The notes under the pieces: generated by a model | Databases searched by the model: none | Seen by the model: only the letters and a program-made list of their open reading frames with translations | Told to the model about the DNA's origin: nothing | From: Chitinophaga sp. CB10 | GTDB taxonomy: Bacteria > Bacteroidota > Bacteroidia > Chitinophagales > Chitinophagaceae | NCBI GenBank assembly: GCA_001870995.2 | Contig: MLAV02000014.1 | Span: 62,001-126,000, forward strand | Length of the DNA: 64,000 nucleotides | Direction: 5' to 3' | Program-made: the position numbers and the translations under genes | Shown here: positions 25,485 through 35,180 of the stretch, piece by piece | How positions within the stretch are numbered: position 1 is the stretch's first letter | Layout: the number at the start of each line of letters is the position of its first letter

Positions 25485-27077
25485 GTGAAACTAAAAAAAA
25501 CATTCCTGTTGGCAGCCATTCTTTGGGGGTATCACGCCTACGCACAAACGAAGTGCCCGGTGATACCCATGCCAGCCAGCGCCACGACGGTGGATGACGC
25601 CACCGTGGCCATCGACAAAAAACTGCAAACCCGCCTGGGCGCTAAAGCCGGTACTAACGCTGCCGGCTATCTGAAAACGGAAGTCGCTAAAATTACCACG
25701 CTGCCCGATGCTGGCAAAAAAGCGCCGGCCGTTATACTGTCCATCGCAAAACTGGAAAATACCAACCCGGAATATTACGAACTGCAGGTTACCGATAAAG
25801 CCATCAACATCACAGCCAATACGGATAAAGGGCTGTTCAACGGCGTGGTTACGCTGCTGCAGCTGATCCGTAATGAAGCAGGCCAGCTCCATCACTGGAC
25901 CATCAAAGACGCGCCGCAGTACGGCTGGCGCGGGTTCATGCTGGATGAATCCCGCCACTTCTTCGGCAAACAAAAAGTGAAATCCCTGCTGGACTGGATG
26001 GCTTACTACAAGCTTAACAAATTTCACTGGCACCTGACGGACGAGCCGGGATGGCGCATCGAAATCAAACAATACCCGAAACTCACCAGCATAGGCGGCA
26101 TCGGCAATTACACCGATCCCAAAGCGCCGGCTACCTTCTATACCCAGGCGGACGTTAAAGAGATTGTCCGCTACGCGGCGGAAAGGAATATCGACGTGAT
26201 TCCTGAAATCGATATGCCCGGCCACGCCACAGCAGCCAACAACGCTTACCCGGAATACAGCGGCGGCGGTTCCAAAGGCCATCCTGAATTTACGTTCAAC
26301 CCCGGCAAGGAAGCTACCTATAGCTACCTGACCAATATCCTCCGGGAAGTCAACCAGCTGTTTCCTGCCCATATGATCCACCTCGGTGGGGATGAAGTGA
26401 GCTACGGCAACGAAAAGTGGAGCAGTAACAAGGATATCCAGGCGCTCATGCAGCGGGAACACCTGGCCAACCTGAAGGAAGTAGAATTGTATTTCATGCA
26501 GCGCATGTCCGACTCGCTCTACAAACTCAACAGCAAAATGCTGGCCTGGGACGAGATGGCGGAAGTATCCCTGCCGAAAGATAAAACCATTATTTACTGG
26601 TGGCGCCACGATAAGCCCAATACGCTGAAGATGGCGCTGGAAAAGGGTTATACGACCGTAATTTGTCCGCGGCTGCCGCTGTATTTCGACTTCGTGCAGG
26701 ACAGTGCCCATAAGCACGGCCGTAAATGGAGCAAGCTGTATAACCCGGTAGAAAGCGTGTACAGGTTTTCCCCGCTGACGCTGCTGCCCGCGGATGTAAG
26801 CCCTTCCCTGGTGGCCGGCATGCAGGCCAACCTCTGGACGGAAACGGTGTCCGATACGAAGCGGCTGGATTACCTGCTGTTCCCACGGATCTGCGCACTG
26901 GCGGAAATCTGCTGGACGGCTCCTGAAAAGAAAAACGAGGCGGACTTCATGCAGCGCCTGCAACCGCAGCTGAAATTATTTGAAGCGGCGGGCCTTTATT
27001 ACTACGACCCATTCCAGCCAAACCTGCACCCGGAACCCGTCCCGAAGAAGAAGACCATCAGCGACTATAAAGACTAA
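25485..27077 (+). CDS. GH20 beta-N-acetylhexosaminidase
   Basis: 530 residues with a signal peptide (about 1-20), GTG start (GTGAAACTAAAA). Residues about 25-135 are the GH20b alpha/beta domain. The catalytic barrel has 'YGWRGFMLDESRHFFGKQKVKSLLDWMAYYKLNKFHWHLTDEPGWRIEI' broken into the usual strands, and the catalytic Asp303-Glu304 pair in 'HLGGDEVSYG'. Substrate-assisted hydrolysis releases terminal GlcNAc or GalNAc in the periplasm. It is convergent with the GH29 fucosidase, and the two together suit breakdown of fucosylated, hexosamine-containing glycans or chitin fragments, though it lies outside the neighbouring SusC/D operon. Confidence 0.94.
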   Translation: MKLKKTFLLAAILWGYHAYAQTKCPVIPMPASATTVDDATVAIDKKLQTRLGAKAGTNAAGYLKTEVAKITTLPDAGKKAPAVILSIAKLENTNPEYYELQVTDKAINITANTDKGLFNGVVTLLQLIRNEAGQLHHWTIKDAPQYGWRGFMLDESRHFFGKQKVKSLLDWMAYYKLNKFHWHLTDEPGWRIEIKQYPKLTSIGGIGNYTDPKAPATFYTQADVKEIVRYAAERNIDVIPEIDMPGHATAANNAYPEYSGGGSKGHPEFTFNPGKEATYSYLTNILREVNQLFPAHMIHLGGDEVSYGNEKWSSNKDIQALMQREHLANLKEVELYFMQRMSDSLYKLNSKMLAWDEMAEVSLPKDKTIIYWWRHDKPNTLKMALEKGYTTVICPRLPLYFDFVQDSAHKHGRKWSKLYNPVESVYRFSPLTLLPADVSPSLVAGMQANLWTETVSDTKRLDYLLFPRICALAEICWTAPEKKNEADFMQRLQPQLKLFEAAGLYYYDPFQPNLHPEPVPKKKTISDYKD

Positions 27078-27086
27078 AAAAAGTAA

Positions 27087-27115
27087 GGCATCGGCGAAAG
27101 CCGATGCCGTTTTTC
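27087..27115. terminator. Rho-independent terminator (shared by convergent genes)
   Basis: GGCATCGGC (27087-27095) pairs perfectly with GCCGATGCC (27100-27108) around a GAAA tetraloop, followed by GTTTTTC and preceded by an A-run, so it can act in both directions between the GH20 and GH29 genes. Confidence 0.88.
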
Positions 27116-27142
27116 ATTTGGGGCTAACCGATCATGCATATC

Positions 27143-28573
27143 TTAGGTCTTCGCTTTCTGGTATCTTCCATTGGCAGCGCCCTGATGGTAGTCCACCCGG
27201 ATCACCTGCGGCGAAGTGTATAATTTTATGGGTACGTGAATGAGATACTGGTTTTCCGCGATCTCCTCCACTTTCAGCGCATTGCCATTGCTGTCCGCAA
27301 AGGCGGCTTTATCCAGCACCATGCCTCTGGGCGTGCGCACCTTCAGCAGCCCGCTGGAAGGCCAGTTGAATACGATCATGTTCAGCTGGTTGCGGCCTTG
27401 TTGTTTCGTATAGTAACCCCAGTCTTCCTTTTTCATGCCGGCGTAATCGCAGTTCCAGATGGCGTTGCCATACCTGCCCATCCAGTTGCCGATGTAATTG
27501 GCAATGTCCTGCTCTTCCTTGCGGAAATCCCCGTTGCCGGTAGGGCCGAAGTTCAGCAGGAAGTTGCCGCCCATGGAAGTGGTATGCACCAGCATTTCCA
27601 GCAGCTCCAATGGCGACTTCACATGGCTCACGCTCCAATCCTTGTGGTAGCCCCACTGGTTTTCAGGAATGGTCATGCAGGCTTCCCAATCCCAACGGGT
27701 AACGGCCGTGTCTATAACGGGGTCGGGTAAACGGCGTTCGTAACCGGACTCGTAATCGCCCATCAGCTGCCCGTTGGAATCCTTGTGGCGTTTGCCGTAG
27801 TCATCTGCGCGGAGGCGGCTGTTTACAATTGTTCCTGGGTTTACCTCCTTCAGCATTTTTTCCACTTCATAGGTCCATTTGCCGTTCTTTTTTACGGAGT
27901 TATCCCAGGTGCCGTCAAACCAGAAAGCCTTTACGGTAGGGTAGTTGGTGGCCAGCTCTTTCAGCTGGTTGTACGCAAAGTCCAGGTAGCGTTTGAAAGC
28001 AATGCTGTCTTCAGCGGACCTGATATCATACCGCCAGTCCGGATGATGCCAGTCCAGCACGGAGTAGTAGAAGTTCACGTCAATGCCTTCCGCATTGTAC
28101 GCTTCCACCAGTTGCCGGAGGATGTCCTTTTTATACGGGCTGTTAGCCACGGAGAAGTCCGTGTACTTACTGGGCCAGAGGCAAAAGCCTTCGTGGTGCT
28201 TGGTGGTAATGGTCATGTATTTCACGCCCATTTTTTTTGCCATCTTCGCCCATTGCTTCGCGTCAAACTTCACGGGGTTGAACTGGTACATGAGGGAGTC
28301 CCAGGTGGCCGTTGGAATACGGGCGCTGGATTTCAGGAACTCCGCTGCATAGTTATAAGTCTTGCCGTTCCATACACCGCCGGGTATGGCATACAGCCCC
28401 CAGTGGATGAATTGCCCGAAGCGGTTGCTGCGCCATTTGTTCATGGCGTCGTCCGTGCGTTTGCCGCTGTATTGAGCGCCATACTGTAAGGGTATGGCGC
28501 TTTGTGGTTTTTCCTGCGCGCTTGCCTGTAAAATGCTGCCCAGCAGCGCGGCAGAGAGGATCAGTTTCTTCAT
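27143..28573 (-). CDS. GH29 alpha-L-fucosidase
   Basis: 476 residues, signal peptide about 1-19. The barrel shows 'WKSNRFGQFIHWGLYAIPGGVW'-type entry (here 'WRSNRFGQFIHWG'), 'MTITTKHHEGFCLWPSKYTDF', and the nucleophile Asp220 in 'KAFWFDGTWD'. It hydrolyses terminal alpha-L-fucose. The acid/base Glu cannot be assigned by eye. It is the last gene of the six-gene operon behind two SusC/SusD pairs, following SusD by 15 bases, and the only glycosidase of that operon; fucose removal is therefore likely the key step for the imported glycan. Confidence 0.93.
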   Translation of the reverse strand: MKKLILSAALLGSILQASAQEKPQSAIPLQYGAQYSGKRTDDAMNKWRSNRFGQFIHWGLYAIPGGVWNGKTYNYAAEFLKSSARIPTATWDSLMYQFNPVKFDAKQWAKMAKKMGVKYMTITTKHHEGFCLWPSKYTDFSVANSPYKKDILRQLVEAYNAEGIDVNFYYSVLDWHHPDWRYDIRSAEDSIAFKRYLDFAYNQLKELATNYPTVKAFWFDGTWDNSVKKNGKWTYEVEKMLKEVNPGTIVNSRLRADDYGKRHKDSNGQLMGDYESGYERRLPDPVIDTAVTRWDWEACMTIPENQWGYHKDWSVSHVKSPLELLEMLVHTTSMGGNFLLNFGPTGNGDFRKEEQDIANYIGNWMGRYGNAIWNCDYAGMKKEDWGYYTKQQGRNQLNMIVFNWPSSGLLKVRTPRGMVLDKAAFADSNGNALKVEEIAENQYLIHVPIKLYTSPQVIRVDYHQGAANGRYQKAKT

Positions 28574-28588
28574 GTCTTATATAGAATA

Positions 28589-30364
28589 TTACCAGCCTGG
28601 ATTTTGTAATAATGCCGAGCTTTTGTTTACTTCATCAAATGGTAAAGGACAGAAATACATTTTCGGATACAGGAACACGGCGTTCAGCGCGGTGATAGCC
28701 TGGTAGGTAAAAGTGTTGTCCTGTTGTTTGGTGACCATCATCCCCTGGATAGGTACGTTTTCCGTTACTTCCGCCGTTTTCCATCTCCTGGTATCATAGT
28801 ACCAGTGGCCTTCGTAGTTGAACTCCACTTCATACTCGTTGCGGATGATACTCCGCATGGATTCCTTGCTCATACCGGGTTCCAGGCCGTACATGCCATC
28901 GCTGCCGGGGATGATGCCCGCGCGGCGGCGGATGGCTTTAATGATGTCATATACTTCCGCGGTAGGGCCATTCAGCTCATTCATCGCTTCTGCGTAGCCC
29001 ATGAGGATTTCCGCATAGCGGATCACGGGCAGCACACGGTTTTGGTTAGTGTACCTGCCGGTGCTGTCGTTACTCATTTTACGGCTGTAGTAGCCGGTTT
29101 TGGTGGAATAGGCCTGCAAGCCATCGCCGGTGAGCGTGCCCTGCCAGGTTTTATAGATATCCACCGGGTCCATCTTTTTGGTACTGTTATTAAATACCGT
29201 AGCCTGGTTATAGATGATGGAGCAGTAGAAACGAGGGTCCCTGTTGTTGTAAGGGAATTTGGGATCATAGCCGGAGCCCGGGCTGCTGGTGGCTTTACCG
29301 TTGGCCATACCGAAGGCGTCTACAAGGTTCTGGCTGGGCGTGCTCCATCCGGAACCGCCCCTGGACAGCGGGAAGCGCGCGCCTTCATACTTGGTGTTGG
29401 GAGCGAGCATATGCGGCATGATATACTCTGAGTTCTTGCGGATGAGGAACATTTTCCAGTAGCTGTAACCGGGCCTTGCGCTCGGCGTAGTTTCCGTTTC
29501 GAACAGGGAGTAGATGCCGGAGTTCATCACCGCTTTACAGGCGTCGGCAGCTTTTTGCCAGAGGGAGGCGTCATAGCCGGCGCTGTAGCAGATCAGCGGC
29601 TGCAGCTGCGGGTCCGTCGTTATTGGATTGCCGTTGTACAGCGGGCTGGCGGCTGTTACGAGCATGCGGGCCTTCAGCGCCTGGCACATGCCTTTGGTGA
29701 TATGCCCGTACTCCGCCGCCGGCTGTTCCGCAGCCGTAGGCAGGTCCTGTGCGGCTTTGTCGCATTCCGCGGCAATGTAATCAATACATTCTTTATAACT
29801 GTTACGCTTATACGTCATTGGCGTGGAGATGTCGTACGCCGTATCGGAAACGATCATAACGCCGCCGTATAAACGAACCAGCTGGGAGTAGAAGAACGCG
29901 CGGAGGAAGCGGGCTTCCGCCGCGGTGCGTACCTGGGCGGCCAGCGAGAGGGGCGAGTTCTTCACTTTCAGCATGTACTGGTTGGCTGCGCGGATTTTGG
30001 CGTAGAACACCTTGTAGTAGTTATTGGAAAAATAATCCTTTGCGGTATTGGCGCCGGTAATGAAGCTGGCCTGCGGATCGCTGTAGTAGGATACCGAATG
30101 GGAGGTCATATCCTCAAAGCAGGCGTAATCATTTCCCTTGGGCGTGGTTACGTAGTTGTAACGGTCATGCACCAGGTCAGTAGCCGTGTAATAATACATA
30201 TCCACGAGGAAAGACAGTGTTTTCGCGGAATCGGAGAACACCATCTGTTCTGTCAGCGATTCGGTCTGCCTTTTATCAAGGAAGCTGTCAGACTTTTTGC
30301 AGGCGGCAAACATAGCCATGGCAAGGCATCCTGCGGCGGTATATTTTAAAAGTTGTTTGATCAT
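28589..30364 (-). CDS. SusD/RagB-family glycan-binding lipoprotein
   Basis: 591 residues; lipobox 'MFAACKK' with acylated Cys22. The TPR-rich SusD fold is shown by 'AEARFLRAFFYSQLVRLYGGVMIV' (helix pair with the typical LVRxYGGV), 'YAEILMGYAEAMNEL' and 'IRRRAGI', with the C-terminal 'EVEFNYEGHWYYDTRRWKTAE' and final 'LLQNPGW'. It sits on the cell surface as lid of the SusC partner encoded 28 bases upstream. Second SusD of the operon; divergent in sequence from the first, so the two pairs likely take different oligosaccharides or sizes. Confidence 0.95.
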   Translation of the reverse strand: MIKQLLKYTAAGCLAMAMFAACKKSDSFLDKRQTESLTEQMVFSDSAKTLSFLVDMYYYTATDLVHDRYNYVTTPKGNDYACFEDMTSHSVSYYSDPQASFITGANTAKDYFSNNYYKVFYAKIRAANQYMLKVKNSPLSLAAQVRTAAEARFLRAFFYSQLVRLYGGVMIVSDTAYDISTPMTYKRNSYKECIDYIAAECDKAAQDLPTAAEQPAAEYGHITKGMCQALKARMLVTAASPLYNGNPITTDPQLQPLICYSAGYDASLWQKAADACKAVMNSGIYSLFETETTPSARPGYSYWKMFLIRKNSEYIMPHMLAPNTKYEGARFPLSRGGSGWSTPSQNLVDAFGMANGKATSSPGSGYDPKFPYNNRDPRFYCSIIYNQATVFNNSTKKMDPVDIYKTWQGTLTGDGLQAYSTKTGYYSRKMSNDSTGRYTNQNRVLPVIRYAEILMGYAEAMNELNGPTAEVYDIIKAIRRRAGIIPGSDGMYGLEPGMSKESMRSIIRNEYEVEFNYEGHWYYDTRRWKTAEVTENVPIQGMMVTKQQDNTFTYQAITALNAVFLYPKMYFCPLPFDEVNKSSALLQNPGW

Positions 30365-30392
30365 GCGCTAAGATTTTTTAGTACAAGTTATT

Positions 30393-33300
30393 TTACAATC
30401 CTACCTGGACGCCTACGTTATAAATGCGCTGCTGCGGATATTCGCCAATAGAGGAGGACATGGCCGACTCAGGGTCGATCGCCACCGGCAGACCGGTGTA
30501 CACCAGCGCCATATTGTATCCGTTGGCATAAATGCGGATGCTCTTCAGCAGCTTGCGTTTCAGCAGGGAGGCAGGCACGCTGTAGCCCAGCTCCACGTTT
30601 TTCCACCTTACGTAGTCGCCTTTGCGGTACCAGAAAGTAGATGGTTGGGAGCTGGCGTTCTTATCGTTCAGTGCAGGGTACACGGCATCCGTAGCCCATG
30701 GCGTCCAGCGGCCGAGGTTGAACGGTACGGACTGGCGTTCAGGACGGCTGTAGGCCAGGCTTCCCCTCGAGATGTTGATCATATAATCAAACGCTCCCTG
30801 GAAGAGGGTACTGAAGTCGAATCCCTTGTAGGAGAATCCAAAGCTGAAGCCGGCGGTATAGCGGGGCAGGTTAACGCCCATCGCCTGTTTATCGTTATCG
30901 TCGATAATACCGTCTCCATTCAGGTCGGCGAATTTCAACGCGCCAGGGAAGAGGTTTTGCATAGGCACGCTGGTCACCAGTTTAGGGCTCTTGTACAGGT
31001 CCTCGATATCTTCGAACATGCCGATGTACTGATAACCGAAAGCCTGCCCGATGGACTTACCGGTTTGCGCCATCCATGGATAACGTGCATTGGCTTCATC
31101 CATATAGAGGATCTTGTTTTTCGCGAAGCTCACCTGGCCTTTTACAAAGTATTGCAGTTTGTGGGAGCGGTTGTTGTATTCCACTTCCACTTCATAACCT
31201 TTGTTGCTTACCCGGCCGATGTTCATCGGAGGCAGGCCCACGCCTATTGCTAAAGGAACGGTGCCGCGGGTGGAGAGGATGTCATAACGGTAGTTATCAA
31301 AGTAATCCGCTACGATGCCGATCTTCCCGTTGAACATTTTGATGTCCACACCGATGTCCGTCTTGCGCTCTTTTTCCCAGGTTACCTGGTTGTTGCCCAG
31401 GTCCCCTTCTACGATACCGCCAATGTTGGTGGAGTTTTCCCCGAAGTTGTAACCTTTCCCGGTGTTGTAAATCTGCTCGTAGAGGTATTTGTAGGCGCCG
31501 ATCTTATCGCTGCCCACGAGGCCGTAGGAACCGCGGATCTTGAAGGCGTCAATGAAAGTGATGTTCTCTTTAAAGAATTTTTCTTCGCTGATGTTCCAGC
31601 CCAGGCCGATGGCCGGGAACAGGCCGTATTTCTTGCCGCTGGCAAACCGGTCGGACCCGTTGTAGCCGGCGTTGAAATCCACCAGGTATTTGGTATTGTA
31701 GTTATAGCTGATACGGCCGGTGAAACCGCGGAAGTTATTAGGGATACCAGCCACTACATCCGGACTGGAGAAGGTGTTGCTGGTGTTGGTAATCTGGTTG
31801 AATAACACGAGCCCGCTCACGTTATGCTTGTTAAATGAACGCGCATAGTTCAGCGTAGCCTGCAGGTTGAGTTTGCGCGCGCTGCCGCGGTAGCCGCCGC
31901 CTGCGCTGAGGCGTCCCATCCGGTACAGGTTATTCACCACTGGTTTGTAGGACTGGTCTACCTGGTCGTAATAATAAGTAAGGATTTCATTGTTGGCGCG
32001 TGTCAGGCTCCTCTCGAAAGAGTAATCACTCGCGAGGGATACCAGCAAATTAGCGCTCAAACCTTTGGTGATGAAATCCAGTTTCTGGTTGGCGGAGGTA
32101 ACCACGTTGAAGTTGTTTTCGAAGCTGCGTTTGTAGCCGGAGTATTGCAGTACCGCTACAGGATTGAGCTTGGTGCCGCCGGAATTCAGGACCCCGCCGA
32201 AGCTGCCATCCTGGTTATATACCGGGTAGCCGAAGGAGGATAGTTCCCCGTTCCAGAGGTATTGGAAGGTGGTACCGCCGCCGGTGAAAGCTTTATCATT
32301 CGGCTCGTTGATGGTACCGAACCTGCCGGAGAGGTCTACACGAATATGCAGGTCCTTGGTAGGATCGATGTCGATATTGGAGCGGAAGTTATAGCGGTTA
32401 TAAAAGTGATTGCCGTTGTAACCTTCGTTCTTGCTGAAGTTCTGGAAGATGCCTCCCTGTGTGAGGTATCCCAGGGAGATAAAGTATTTGATCTGGTTGG
32501 AACCGCCGCTGATATCGAAGTTGGTGCGGTTTTGCATGCTGTAATCTTTCATGAGCACATCCCACCAGTCCACATACGGATGCATGTAAGGATCGCTGTT
32601 GTCTTTATAATAATCCAGGTTGTTGTTGGCAAAAAACTGCGGGTAGTTCACTGCGGGGTCGCGGAGGGAGGTTGTTTCCGATTCGCGCAGCAGGCGCAGC
32701 GTGGTGTACCCGTCGTTCATTCTCGGCGGGCGTGTAGGCGTGAGCGCGCCGGTTTCGTTGCGTACGGTGAGCATAGGCCGGCCGCTTTTTCCGCGGCGGG
32801 TGGTGATCACCATTACGCCGTTGGCGCCCCTGATACCGTAAACTGCCGTGGTGGAAGCGTCTTTCAGGATGGAGATGCTTTCGATCTCGTTCGGGTCGAG
32901 CTGGCTCACCTGTTCGTAGGAGAACTCGATATCATCCACGATGATCAGCGGGTTGTTGGCGGAGTTGTTATCCGTGGTGTTATAGGAGCTGTTACCGCGG
33001 ATGGAGAACACGGCGCCATCTTTACCGGGTTGTCCGCCGCGCTGCTGGGTAAATAGGCCCGGAAGCCGGCCGGCCAGCGCGTTCTGTAAGCTCGCGGAAG
33101 GGCTCTGGCGGATCTGCGCGCCGGAGATGGAACTTACTGCGCCGGTAACGGTGGGCTTTTTAGGCGTGGCGTAACCGATTACCACCACATCTTCCATACC
33201 CTTCACGTCAGGGCTGAGTACCACGGTGCCGGATGCCTGTGCTGCCGGTATTTCCCGCTTCAGATAACCTACGTAGGAGAACACGAGGATGCGCATTTTC

Positions 33301-33509
33301 CCTTTCAGGGTGAGGGAATACCTTCCCTTTTCGTCGGTAGCCACTCCATTGGAAGGATTATCCTTTTCAAAAACTGATACGCCGATCAGGGGCTGGGCGC
33401 CTTCTGTTACCGTACCGCTGATGACAGGGCCGGCAGGCTGCTGTGCCAGCGCCGGCAACGCCAGCAGCAGGATACAGATGGATAATACAGGATATATGAA
33501 TTTTTTCAT
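30393..33509 (-). CDS. SusC/RagA-family TonB-dependent glycan importer
   Basis: 1038 residues with a signal peptide (about 1-22), a carboxypeptidase-regulatory-like domain (about 28-105, 'ISGTVTEGAQPLIGVSVFEKDN...'), the plug domain ('DVVVIGYATPKKPTVTGAVSSISG', 'LAGRLPGLFTQQRGGQPG', 'ESISILKDASTTAVYGIRGANGVMVITT') and a C-terminal 22-strand barrel ending 'YNVGVQVGL'. It imports oligosaccharides across the outer membrane using TonB energy, with the SusD encoded 28 bases downstream as lid. Second SusC of the locus, starting 18 bases after the first SusD. Confidence 0.96.
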   Translation of the reverse strand: MKKFIYPVLSICILLLALPALAQQPAGPVISGTVTEGAQPLIGVSVFEKDNPSNGVATDEKGRYSLTLKGKMRILVFSYVGYLKREIPAAQASGTVVLSPDVKGMEDVVVIGYATPKKPTVTGAVSSISGAQIRQSPSASLQNALAGRLPGLFTQQRGGQPGKDGAVFSIRGNSSYNTTDNNSANNPLIIVDDIEFSYEQVSQLDPNEIESISILKDASTTAVYGIRGANGVMVITTRRGKSGRPMLTVRNETGALTPTRPPRMNDGYTTLRLLRESETTSLRDPAVNYPQFFANNNLDYYKDNSDPYMHPYVDWWDVLMKDYSMQNRTNFDISGGSNQIKYFISLGYLTQGGIFQNFSKNEGYNGNHFYNRYNFRSNIDIDPTKDLHIRVDLSGRFGTINEPNDKAFTGGGTTFQYLWNGELSSFGYPVYNQDGSFGGVLNSGGTKLNPVAVLQYSGYKRSFENNFNVVTSANQKLDFITKGLSANLLVSLASDYSFERSLTRANNEILTYYYDQVDQSYKPVVNNLYRMGRLSAGGGYRGSARKLNLQATLNYARSFNKHNVSGLVLFNQITNTSNTFSSPDVVAGIPNNFRGFTGRISYNYNTKYLVDFNAGYNGSDRFASGKKYGLFPAIGLGWNISEEKFFKENITFIDAFKIRGSYGLVGSDKIGAYKYLYEQIYNTGKGYNFGENSTNIGGIVEGDLGNNQVTWEKERKTDIGVDIKMFNGKIGIVADYFDNYRYDILSTRGTVPLAIGVGLPPMNIGRVSNKGYEVEVEYNNRSHKLQYFVKGQVSFAKNKILYMDEANARYPWMAQTGKSIGQAFGYQYIGMFEDIEDLYKSPKLVTSVPMQNLFPGALKFADLNGDGIIDDNDKQAMGVNLPRYTAGFSFGFSYKGFDFSTLFQGAFDYMINISRGSLAYSRPERQSVPFNLGRWTPWATDAVYPALNDKNASSQPSTFWYRKGDYVRWKNVELGYSVPASLLKRKLLKSIRIYANGYNMALVYTGLPVAIDPESAMSSSIGEYPQQRIYNVGVQVGL

Positions 33510-33527
33510 TGTTAGCCTTTTTTAAGA

Positions 33528-35162
33528 TTACCAGTTAGGATTTTGGCGCATGTTGGCGTTGGATATCATTTCCTGATAAGGGATAGGATAGAGGTACATG
33601 CGGTCCGCCAGGAATTTGGTGGCTGTTACCTCTACCTTTTTGTAGGTCAGCGTGCCGTCCGTCGCCTTCGTGATCTGTATGCCGTGGAGCGGTTGGTTCA
33701 GCACTTTGTCGGCAATTTTCCAGCGGCGGATATCCCAGAAGCGCTGTTCTTCGAAAGCCATTTCCACGCGGCGCTCGTGGCGGATGCGGTCCCGCATCTG
33801 CTCTTTGGTAAGGCCGGTCGGCAGCGTGTATGGATTGAGTTTAGCGCGTTTGCGGATTTGTTCTACGGCATCGTACACTTCTTTCACCGGTCCGTTCGCC
33901 TCGTTGAGCGCTTCCGCGTAGTTAAGCAGGATCTCGCCGTAGCGGATGATCGGGAAGCAGTGGTCGGAGCTGGTGTAGCTGCTGGTAGTGCCGGCAGTGG
34001 TGAGGAACTTGCGCATATAATAACCGGTGCGTGTTTCGCCGCTCACGGTGTTGCCAAAGCCCAGCACCCGGTCAATACCGCCATCGAAGGTTTCCACGCT
34101 GCGGCCCAGCCAGGACATACCGTTGTGGAAAACAGTATAGTAAAAGCGCGGGTCGCGGCCATTGTAAGGCTTGCTGGCATCATAACCGCTGCCGCTTTCC
34201 GTGATCATTTTACCGTTGGCCATTTCAAATTCATCCACCAGTTCCTGCGTGGGGTTGGTGTTGCCGGCATCGCCACGTTTGGAACCTACGGGGCCGTTGA
34301 GCATTTCTACGGTGTAACCCTGGCCGGTCATGTAGGCCACGATGATCTCGGAATTTTTACGTTTGAGGTACACCTCGTCAAAGGCTGCCGGCAGGGAATA
34401 GGTTTTGCTGTCTATTACATCTTTGGCTGCCTGTGCGGCTGCCAGCCATTTCTCCGTATTATGGTCCGGGTTATTCAGCTCGCTGGCGGCATATAACAGT
34501 ACCCTGGATTTGAGCGCCATGGCTGCGCCGCGGGTGAGGCGGCCGTAGTAGGCCGTGGCGTAGGATACCGGCAGGTAATTGCGGGCGCTGTCCGCTTCCT
34601 TCACGATATATTTTACGCACTCTTCATAACTGTTACGGGAGTACGATAAATCGCTGTTGATGTCAAACACCTTATCTCCAATGATCGGTACGCCGCCCCA
34701 TCTTTTGGTCAGCTCAAAATAAGCCCAGGCGCGGAGCAGGCGTGCCTCGCCTTTCCACTGGTCCTTCAGGCCGGCGGTTTTCAAAGGCACCTGGTCAATT
34801 TTGGAGAGGAAGAGGTTCGCCTTCTGTATCAGGTTATAGTTCTGCGTCCAGCGGTTATCCGGGAGGTTATACGGCGTCCACTGCCCGGTGGAAAAATATT
34901 GCACGGTAGCTGTTGCGTTGTTGGGAATGGCATCGTCCGTACCGGCGTCCAGGATGTTGTTGGAGATGCGGTTGAAGCCATTGGGCAGGTCCGCATACAT
35001 GTTGTACAGGTACCGCTCCGCATATACGCCGAGCGAATCCAGCTTGTCGAACACCAGGTCGTCGTTCACGAATTCCAGCGGTTCTTTTTCTATCACATTC
35101 TTCTGGCAGGCGGCAATGCCGATGCAGGCCAGCACGGGGAGCAATAGTGTATATCTTTTCAT
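33528..35162 (-). CDS. SusD/RagB-family glycan-binding lipoprotein
   Basis: 544 residues, lipobox 'GIAACQK' (Cys19). Family signatures: 'EARLLRAWAYFELTKRWGGVPII', 'RYGEILLNYAEALNEANGP', 'IRKRAKL', 'RHERRVEMAFEEQRFWDIRRWK' near the C-terminus, and end 'NANMRQNPNW'. Partner of the SusC encoded 18 bases upstream. First SusD of the locus. Compared with the other SusD of this operon it is shorter and has the classic RHERRxEMAFE sequence. Confidence 0.95.
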   Translation of the reverse strand: MKRYTLLLPVLACIGIAACQKNVIEKEPLEFVNDDLVFDKLDSLGVYAERYLYNMYADLPNGFNRISNNILDAGTDDAIPNNATATVQYFSTGQWTPYNLPDNRWTQNYNLIQKANLFLSKIDQVPLKTAGLKDQWKGEARLLRAWAYFELTKRWGGVPIIGDKVFDINSDLSYSRNSYEECVKYIVKEADSARNYLPVSYATAYYGRLTRGAAMALKSRVLLYAASELNNPDHNTEKWLAAAQAAKDVIDSKTYSLPAAFDEVYLKRKNSEIIVAYMTGQGYTVEMLNGPVGSKRGDAGNTNPTQELVDEFEMANGKMITESGSGYDASKPYNGRDPRFYYTVFHNGMSWLGRSVETFDGGIDRVLGFGNTVSGETRTGYYMRKFLTTAGTTSSYTSSDHCFPIIRYGEILLNYAEALNEANGPVKEVYDAVEQIRKRAKLNPYTLPTGLTKEQMRDRIRHERRVEMAFEEQRFWDIRRWKIADKVLNQPLHGIQITKATDGTLTYKKVEVTATKFLADRMYLYPIPYQEMISNANMRQNPNW

Positions 35163-35180
35163 GATGGTAGTCGTTTAGAA

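Noticed and set aside
25491..26963. Minus-strand open frame (490 codons) opposite the GH20 gene
   Set aside because: Shadow of a gene with intact GH20 catalytic residues.
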